Source of the DNA: Bacteroidota bacterium
Lineage (GTDB): Bacteria > Bacteroidota > Ignavibacteria > UBA10030 > UBA8401
Length of the DNA stretch: 64,000 nt
Reading direction: 5' to 3'
Assembly (NCBI GenBank): GCA_008933835.1
Contig: WBUG01000006.1
Coordinates: 1-64,000, forward strand
The notes under the pieces are model-generated. The model searched no databases, had not been told where the DNA came from, and saw only the letters and a list, made by a program, of their open reading frames with translations. This document shows, piece by piece, positions 58,414-64,000 of this stretch. Made by a program: the position numbers and the translations under genes. Position 1 is the stretch's first letter, and each line of letters starts with the position of its first letter.

Positions 58414-58539
58414 CTTGATGACCGAGTTCCTTCATATCCTCTCACGCCGCTCGCCGCCGGCACCGCCGGACGGCACGATGAAACTGTGGAGCGTATCGAT
58501 GGAACGATGCTGACGTCTCCTCCCGCGAAGGAGAGCGTC

Positions 58540-59967
58540 CTACCTCCTCTTCACATCCAGCACACGGCCGTCGGCGCCGAGCAGCTGCACCTCCAACGGC
58601 ATCTCGCCGGCGGCGTGGGTCGAACAGCTCAAGCAGGGATCGAAGCAGCGGATGCCCGCTTCGATGCGGTTCAGGATCCCTTCGGAGACCTTCGGCCCGT
58701 CGATGAACTGCATGGCGATCTGCCGGACGGTGCGGTTCATCGCCATGTTGTTCTGCGCCGTCGCGATGAGCATGTTCACCTTCTGCAGCACGCCGTTCTC
58801 GTCCACCCAGTAGTGATGGAACAGCGTCCCGCGCGGCGCTTCGCACGCGCCGATCCCTTCCAGTCGGTTGATCTCCGCCTTGGAGCGGACCTGCGTGCCG
58901 AAGATGGCCGGATCGTGGAGCAGTTCCTCCAGCTTCTCCACCGCGAAGAGCATCTCGATGAGACGCGCGTAGTGGAAGTAGAAGGAGTTGTTCACCGCCT
59001 CAGAGGAGGGGGCGAGCTTCTTGAACAGACGCCGTTCCTGTTCCGCCAGCGGCGTGGTGATGGAATCGCAGATGTTCAGCCGGGCAAGAGGACCGACGCG
59101 ATAGATGCCCTTGGGATAGCCGAGAGGCTTGTAGTACGGGAACTTCAGGTAGGACCACGATTCGCTCGCCTCACCGAAATCCTGACGGTACTCCCGCGGG
59201 TCGATGTTGTTGGCGATGATGTTGCCGGCGCTGTCCATCACGCGAAGATTCCCGCCGTAGTACTCGAGCTCGCCGTTCGGTCCCACCATGCCCATGAAGA
59301 GCGATTGGAAGTTCCCGAAGCTCGGGATCTCCTTCGAATACTGTTCGTGCACTCTCTTGATGGTCTTGATGGCGAGCAGCGCCGTCTCGCGAACTTCGGG
59401 ATACCACGCCAGCAGCGCGTCCCGCTCCTCCCTGGTGAACGCCTCGCGTACGCCGCCGGCCACGGCCCAGGGGGTGTGGATACGGCGTCCGCCGAGCATC
59501 TCGATGACCTGCTGTCCGAACTTCCGCAGGCGGATACCCCGGACCGCGAAATCCTTGTCATGCGCCAGCAGGCCGAAGATGTTCCGGAGCGCCGGGTCCG
59601 CCTCGAAACCGAGGAGGAAATCCGGCGACGAGAGGTGGAAGAAACTGAGGGCGTGGGACTGGATCCACTGCGCGAGCGTCAGCATGCGGCGGAGCTTCTC
59701 GGCGGTCTCGGGAATGCCGATGGCGAGGATGTCGTCCCCCGCCTTGGCGGAGGTGACGAGATGGCTCGCGGGACAGATGCCGCAGATGCGCGAGGTGAGC
59801 CCCGGCATCTCCCACACCATGCGTCCTTCGCAGAACTTCTCGAAGCCGCGGAACTCGTTGACGTGGAAGCGCGCGTCCTGCACCTCCCCCTTGTCGTTCA
59901 GGTGGATGGTGATCTTGGCGTGGCCTTCGATGCGCGTGACGGGCGATATCGTGATGGTTTCGGACAT
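58540..59967 (-). CDS. hoxH: [NiFe]-hydrogenase large subunit HoxH (group 3d, cyanobacterial-like) - copy 2
   Basis: '[65 protein letters not shown]', L2 'DPCLSCSTH' plus C-terminal tail; ATG at 59967. Confidence 0.93.
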   Translation of the reverse strand: MSETITISPVTRIEGHAKITIHLNDKGEVQDARFHVNEFRGFEKFCEGRMVWEMPGLTSRICGICPASHLVTSAKAGDDILAIGIPETAEKLRRMLTLAQWIQSHALSFFHLSSPDFLLGFEADPALRNIFGLLAHDKDFAVRGIRLRKFGQQVIEMLGGRRIHTPWAVAGGVREAFTREERDALLAWYPEVRETALLAIKTIKRVHEQYSKEIPSFGNFQSLFMGMVGPNGELEYYGGNLRVMDSAGNIIANNIDPREYRQDFGEASESWSYLKFPYYKPLGYPKGIYRVGPLARLNICDSITTPLAEQERRLFKKLAPSSEAVNNSFYFHYARLIEMLFAVEKLEELLHDPAIFGTQVRSKAEINRLEGIGACEAPRGTLFHHYWVDENGVLQKVNMLIATAQNNMAMNRTVRQIAMQFIDGPKVSEGILNRIEAGIRCFDPCLSCSTHAAGEMPLEVQLLGADGRVLDVKRR

Positions 59968-60052
59968 GGTCGGATTCTTCGCTGATGAACGTTCTGTTCC
60001 ACTGGACTCTGCCGGCACGGCGGAACCTCCGCCGCGGCCCGGGCGCGCCCTC

Positions 60053-60604
60053 TCAACCGTACCGGAGGAACTGCGTCTTGAACACCGGGATGCGCCCCTG
60101 CAGCAGTTCCGAAATGGCGAACCAGATCTCGTCCGGCGTGGGGGGACAGCCGTGCAGGAACGCGTCCACCCGGATGAGATGGTGCAGCGGGATGGCCTGC
60201 TCGCGGAGCGACGCCAGGAACGTATGGTCGTTCGGCACCGAGTTGCAGAGGTCCGCCAGTTCCTTGTACGCGCGGTCGATGAGTTCGGCGTTGCCGAACC
60301 GGTTCCGCATGGCGGTGACGTTCCCCGTGGTGGCGCAGTCGCCGAACGAGATGACGTACTTCGAACGCCGGCGGATGATGTGCGCCATCTCCTCATTCTC
60401 GTCGTTCGTCACCGCCCCTTCGACGAGGGTGACGTCGACGTCCTTCGGGAACTCCTTCACGTCCGCGATGGGCGAATAGACGAGCTGGACCTTGTCCGCC
60501 AGTTCGATGAGCCGCTCGTCGAGGTCGAGGAACGACATGTGGCAGCCGGAGCATCCGCCGAGCCAGGCGGTGGCGACCCGTGGTTTCTGGATGGTGTCAC
60601 TCAT
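60053..60604 (-). CDS. hoxY: [NiFe]-hydrogenase small subunit HoxY - copy 2
   Basis: '[55 protein letters not shown]...[13 protein letters not shown]'. Confidence 0.92.
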   Translation of the reverse strand: MSDTIQKPRVATAWLGGCSGCHMSFLDLDERLIELADKVQLVYSPIADVKEFPKDVDVTLVEGAVTNDENEEMAHIIRRRSKYVISFGDCATTGNVTAMRNRFGNAELIDRAYKELADLCNSVPNDHTFLASLREQAIPLHHLIRVDAFLHGCPPTPDEIWFAISELLQGRIPVFKTQFLRYG

Positions 60605-60900
60605 AGATGTTCTTCGATGCTGATGGTGTACGTTTGACGCCGCTCGTGCGGATGACGGACGATGAGCCGGTCTCCCGGCGCGAGTCCCTTCCAGCGGACG
60701 AAATAATGTTCATGCGGACGGTCCGCCCCGCGGCAGATGCAGCGGTACGCTTCGACCTTCATCCGTTCCTCGCGGACGCCGCGCTTCACGGAGAACGGCG
60801 CACCGACCTCCGGAAAGAACGGCAGCATGTTCTTGAGGACCAGGAAGTATCCGCTGCGCGCCTCCTCCGGCGAGATGGTCCGTTCATACACGTCGGTCAT
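60601..60900 (-). CDS. Uncharacterised 99-aa protein embedded between hoxU and hoxY
   Basis: ORF overlaps the hoxY2 start by ATGA; no family recognised. Confidence 0.75.
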   Translation of the reverse strand: MTDVYERTISPEEARSGYFLVLKNMLPFFPEVGAPFSVKRGVREERMKVEAYRCICRGADRPHEHYFVRWKGLAPGDRLIVRHPHERRQTYTISIEEHL

Positions 60901-60912
60901 GACGGGGTCCCC

Positions 60913-61641
60913 TTATTCGTTGGTGAACGCGACCCACTCCCGCTTCTGGCGGGCGGTGATGATGTACTTCAGGAAATCCTTCTTCTTCTCCATCTCGGAG
61001 ACGGTGACCCCCTTCTCGAACAGGGCTCCGGTGGGACAGACCATGACGCACTTACCGCATTCGGTGCAGGTCTGCGAACTCCCCCAGGAATAATCGAGCC
61101 CCGTCACGATCTCGCAGTCGATGCCGCGTCCCGCCACGTCCCACACGTGCGCACCTTCCACTTCGTCGCACACGCGGACGCACCGCGTGCAGAGGACGCA
61201 GCGGTTGTGGTCCATCACGTACTCCTTGTGCGTGGCGTCGAGCGACTTCTTCGGGAAGAGGTACGGGTAGCGGACCCGCACAAGACCCACTTCGTACGCC
61301 AGGTCCTGCAGTTCGCAGTGGTTGTTCGCGACGCAGACGGCGCAGACATGGTTCCCTTCGGACGCGAGCAGCGCGACGATCATCCGGCGGTACTTGTCCA
61401 GCTTCTGATTGGAGGTGGTGATGACCATCCCCTCCTCGACCTTGGTGGTGCAGGCCGGCAGGAGCTTCGGGATGCCTTCGATCTGGACGAGGCAGAGCCG
61501 GCAGGCGCCGACCGTGGAGAGGCCCTCCAGATGGCACAGCGTCGGGATGGGGATCTTGTTCTGGCGGCAGACCGACAGGACGGATTCCCCTTCCTGCGCG
61601 CTGTACTGTTCGCCGTTGATGGTCAGTGTCTTGACAGCCAT
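60913..61641 (-). CDS. hoxU: HoxU diaphorase subunit - copy 2
   Basis: 'IPTLCHLEGLSTVGACRLCLVQIEGIPKLLPACTTKVEEGM...HVCAVCVANNHCELQ...NRCVLCTRCVRVCDEVEGAHVWDVAGRG...CTECGKCVMVCPTGALF'. Confidence 0.95.
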   Translation of the reverse strand: MAVKTLTINGEQYSAQEGESVLSVCRQNKIPIPTLCHLEGLSTVGACRLCLVQIEGIPKLLPACTTKVEEGMVITTSNQKLDKYRRMIVALLASEGNHVCAVCVANNHCELQDLAYEVGLVRVRYPYLFPKKSLDATHKEYVMDHNRCVLCTRCVRVCDEVEGAHVWDVAGRGIDCEIVTGLDYSWGSSQTCTECGKCVMVCPTGALFEKGVTVSEMEKKKDFLKYIITARQKREWVAFTNE

Positions 61642-61732
61642 GACATGCTCACAAAAATTGGCGTGGAACTGGATACTCGATGATGGATTCAGGATTCATG
61701 GTACAGGTGCAGACGATCCGGTACCTCGCTCT

Positions 61733-63382
61733 CTACTTCTCAAAATCGACGACGATCCCCGGCTCTCCTTCGAACGTCTCCACGGGCTGCAGCAGCTGTT
61801 CGTACTCGTGACGGAAGAACCGGAGCGTGGAGAGGACCGGGTTCGGAGCGGACTGTCCGAGGCCGCACAGGCTGGTCTCTTTCACCATCATGCAGAGCTC
61901 TTCGAGCAGCACCATGTCGTCCTGCGTCGCCTTCTTCTTGGAGATCTTGTCGAGCAGACCGTAGATGTGGCGGGTGCCGACACGGCACGGGATGCACTTG
62001 CCGCACGACTCGTCCATGCAGAACTGCATGAAGAACTTCGCGACCTCGACCATCCGGGAGGTGGAGTCCATCACGATGAGACCGCCGCTTCCCATGATGG
62101 AACCGACCTTCATCAGCGATTCATAGTCCACCGGAAGATCGAGCTGGTCCGCCGGAATGCAGCCGCCGGAGGGACCGCCGGTCTGGGCCGCTTTGAACTC
62201 CGTCCCGTCGGGCGTACCGCCGCCGATGTCGAAGATGATGGTGCGGAGCGGGATGCCCATCGGCACTTCGATGAGGCCGGTGTTGCGGATGTTCCCGGCC
62301 AGGGCGAAGACCTTGGTCCCTTTGCTCTTCTCCGTGCCGATGCCGGCGAACCAGTCCGAGCCCTTGCGGATGATGGGGGCGACGTTCGCGTACGTTTCGA
62401 CGTTGTTGATGACGGTCGGCATGCCCCAGAGCCCTTTTTCGGAGGGGAACGGCGGCCGAGGGCGCGGGTTCCCGCGCTTGCCTTCGATGGAGGCGAGCAG
62501 CGCGGTCTCTTCGCCGCAGACGAAGGCACCGGCGCCGATGCGGATGTCGATACGGAAGTTGAACTGCGATTCGAGGATGCGGTTGCCGAGCAGTCCCGCC
62601 TTCTCGGCCTGCTTGATGGCGAGCTTCAGCCGTTCGATGGCGAGCGGATACTCCGCCCGGCAGTAGATGTACCCCTGCTGCGCGCCGACCGCGTAGCCGG
62701 CGATGGCCATCCCTTCGAGCACCCGGTGAGGGTCCCCCTCGAGCACGGAGCGGTCCATGAACGCCCCCGGGTCCCCCTCGTCCGCGTTGCAGACGACGTA
62801 CTTCTGTTCGCCGTGCGCCTTGCGCACGATGCCCCACTTCAGTCCGGTGGAGTATCCGGCGCCGCCGCGGCCGCGCAGTCCGCTCTTGCGCACCTCTTCG
62901 ATGACGTCCGCCGGCTGCATCTCGGTGAGCGCCTTCGCCAGTCCCGCATATCCCTCCGCCGCCACGTACTCGTCGATGCTCTCCGAATTGGTCCGGCCGC
63001 AGTTCTCGAGCACGATGCGCGTCTGCGAGGTGAAGAACGGCACGTTCGTATCGCACACGTGCGCGTCCACCTTCTTCCCGTTCACGATGTGCGATTCGAC
63101 GATCTTCTCCGCCGTCCGGACGTCCACGTTGCGGTACATCGTATCGTCGCTCTGCACCTTCACGAGCGGTCCTTCGCCGCAGAGTCCCATGCAGCCGGTG
63201 CCGATCACCTCGCACTCCTTGTCCAGCGCATGTTCCTTCACCTTCGCCTTGAGCGCCGCGCTCACCTTGTCCGCGCCGCACGAGGCGCAGCCGGCCGCGG
63301 AGCAGAAGAGGACGCGGTGCTTCTTCTGGTCCTGACGCTCCCGTTCCTGTTCGGCGAGGTCCTGGAGATCTTCAAGGGTCAT
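61733..63382 (-). CDS. hoxF: HoxF NADH-binding diaphorase subunit - copy 2
   Basis: N-terminal Trx-like '[12 protein letters not shown]...[14 protein letters not shown]', '[16 protein letters not shown]...[15 protein letters not shown]...[12 protein letters not shown]'; ATG at 63382. Confidence 0.95.
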   Translation of the reverse strand: MTLEDLQDLAEQERERQDQKKHRVLFCSAAGCASCGADKVSAALKAKVKEHALDKECEVIGTGCMGLCGEGPLVKVQSDDTMYRNVDVRTAEKIVESHIVNGKKVDAHVCDTNVPFFTSQTRIVLENCGRTNSESIDEYVAAEGYAGLAKALTEMQPADVIEEVRKSGLRGRGGAGYSTGLKWGIVRKAHGEQKYVVCNADEGDPGAFMDRSVLEGDPHRVLEGMAIAGYAVGAQQGYIYCRAEYPLAIERLKLAIKQAEKAGLLGNRILESQFNFRIDIRIGAGAFVCGEETALLASIEGKRGNPRPRPPFPSEKGLWGMPTVINNVETYANVAPIIRKGSDWFAGIGTEKSKGTKVFALAGNIRNTGLIEVPMGIPLRTIIFDIGGGTPDGTEFKAAQTGGPSGGCIPADQLDLPVDYESLMKVGSIMGSGGLIVMDSTSRMVEVAKFFMQFCMDESCGKCIPCRVGTRHIYGLLDKISKKKATQDDMVLLEELCMMVKETSLCGLGQSAPNPVLSTLRFFRHEYEQLLQPVETFEGEPGIVVDFEK

Positions 63383-63894
63383 GATACCACCTCCGGTACT
63401 GAGAGTTTCACCTGTTCCACGCGGCGGATGGATTCGTCCGGTGTGAGCTTTCCGACCACCGCGTCGTCCAGCACCGCCACCGGCGCCAGACCGCACGAAC
63501 CGACGCACCGCGCGGTGATGAACGAGACCGAATTGTCCTTCGTCGTGTCGCCGAACCGGCACTGGTAGTGCTCCTCGAGCGCCGTCTGGATCTGTTCCGC
63601 CCCTTTCACGTAGCAGGCGGTTCCCATGCAGAGGACGAAGGTGTGCTCCCCCTTCGGCTTCAGATTGAAGAAGTGATAGAAGGTGGCCACGCCGTACACG
63701 CGGCTGAGCGGAAGCTTCAGCGAACGGGCGACGTAGATGAGGAGGTCGTTCTCGAGGTAGCCGAAGATACCCTGCGCGACGTGCAGGATCTCGATGAGCG
63801 CATCGCCGCGGGCCTGATGCTTGGTGATGGCGCGGTCAAGGAGCTTGAACCGGTTGTCACCGCTCGGATGTTTCGGTTGTTCGACGGGAGACAT
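63379..63894 (-). CDS. hoxE: HoxE/NuoE-like [2Fe-2S] subunit
   Basis: '[62 protein letters not shown]...[21 protein letters not shown]'. Confidence 0.94.
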   Translation of the reverse strand: MSPVEQPKHPSGDNRFKLLDRAITKHQARGDALIEILHVAQGIFGYLENDLLIYVARSLKLPLSRVYGVATFYHFFNLKPKGEHTFVLCMGTACYVKGAEQIQTALEEHYQCRFGDTTKDNSVSFITARCVGSCGLAPVAVLDDAVVGKLTPDESIRRVEQVKLSVPEVVS

Positions 63895-63976
63895 GATGTG
63901 TCCAACGATTGAATTCGGAGAGAGGTATCCGCAAGGATCTGCTGCAGCTGCCGTTCACCGGCACTGACCATTCTGA

Positions 63977-63992
63977 AGCAATTCCCGTGCTA
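63977..63992 (-). promoter_or_regulatory. Candidate sigma54 (-24/-12) promoter upstream of hoxE
   Basis: Minus strand TAGCACGGGAATTGCT against consensus TGGCACGNNNNTTGCW; one mismatch, in the conserved GG. Confidence 0.35.
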
Positions 63993-64000
63993 ATTTTATA

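Overview
The window is about 64 kb of GC-rich bacterial chromosome. It is probably from the FCB/Chlorobi-Ignavibacteria-Kapabacteria side of the tree; the basis is a T9SS-like C-terminal sorting domain at 16504-18429 and the general look of the 16S, so this placement is tentative. The first ~30 kb is mostly housekeeping: grpE-dnaJ, rsmD-coaD, an aspC-like aminotransferase, tyrA, a DAHP synthase, an Lpt/Kdo gene block, holA, ftsK, gcvT, transaldolase, RNase G/E, SRP RNA and tRNA-Ala(CGC), and GDP-fucose/deoxyhexose genes. A complete rRNA operon follows (16S, tRNA-Ile, tRNA-Ala, 23S, 5S; minus strand), then waaA, priA and tmk. The last ~22.4 kb (41531-63894), all on the minus strand, is a hydrogenase supercluster. 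In transcription order it reads: a cyanobacterial-type HoxE-F-U-(orphan 99 aa)-Y-H; a trimeric [FeFe]-hydrogenase HydC-HydB-HydA whose HydB is fused to a GltD/NfnB-like NADPH flavoprotein; a Ralstonia-SH-type Hox(EF)-U-Y-H with a degenerate HoxE-like domain; and one maturation protease plus hypA-B-F-C-D-E. This is the strongest candidate for a poorly described system. Other observations include a phytol-kinase/DUF92 fusion, strong inverted repeats upstream of hydC, a possible sigma54 promoter upstream of hoxE, an ORF-free transcription unit that may be an ncRNA, and tandem sigma70-like rrn promoters. All family calls come from reading motifs; no database search was run.
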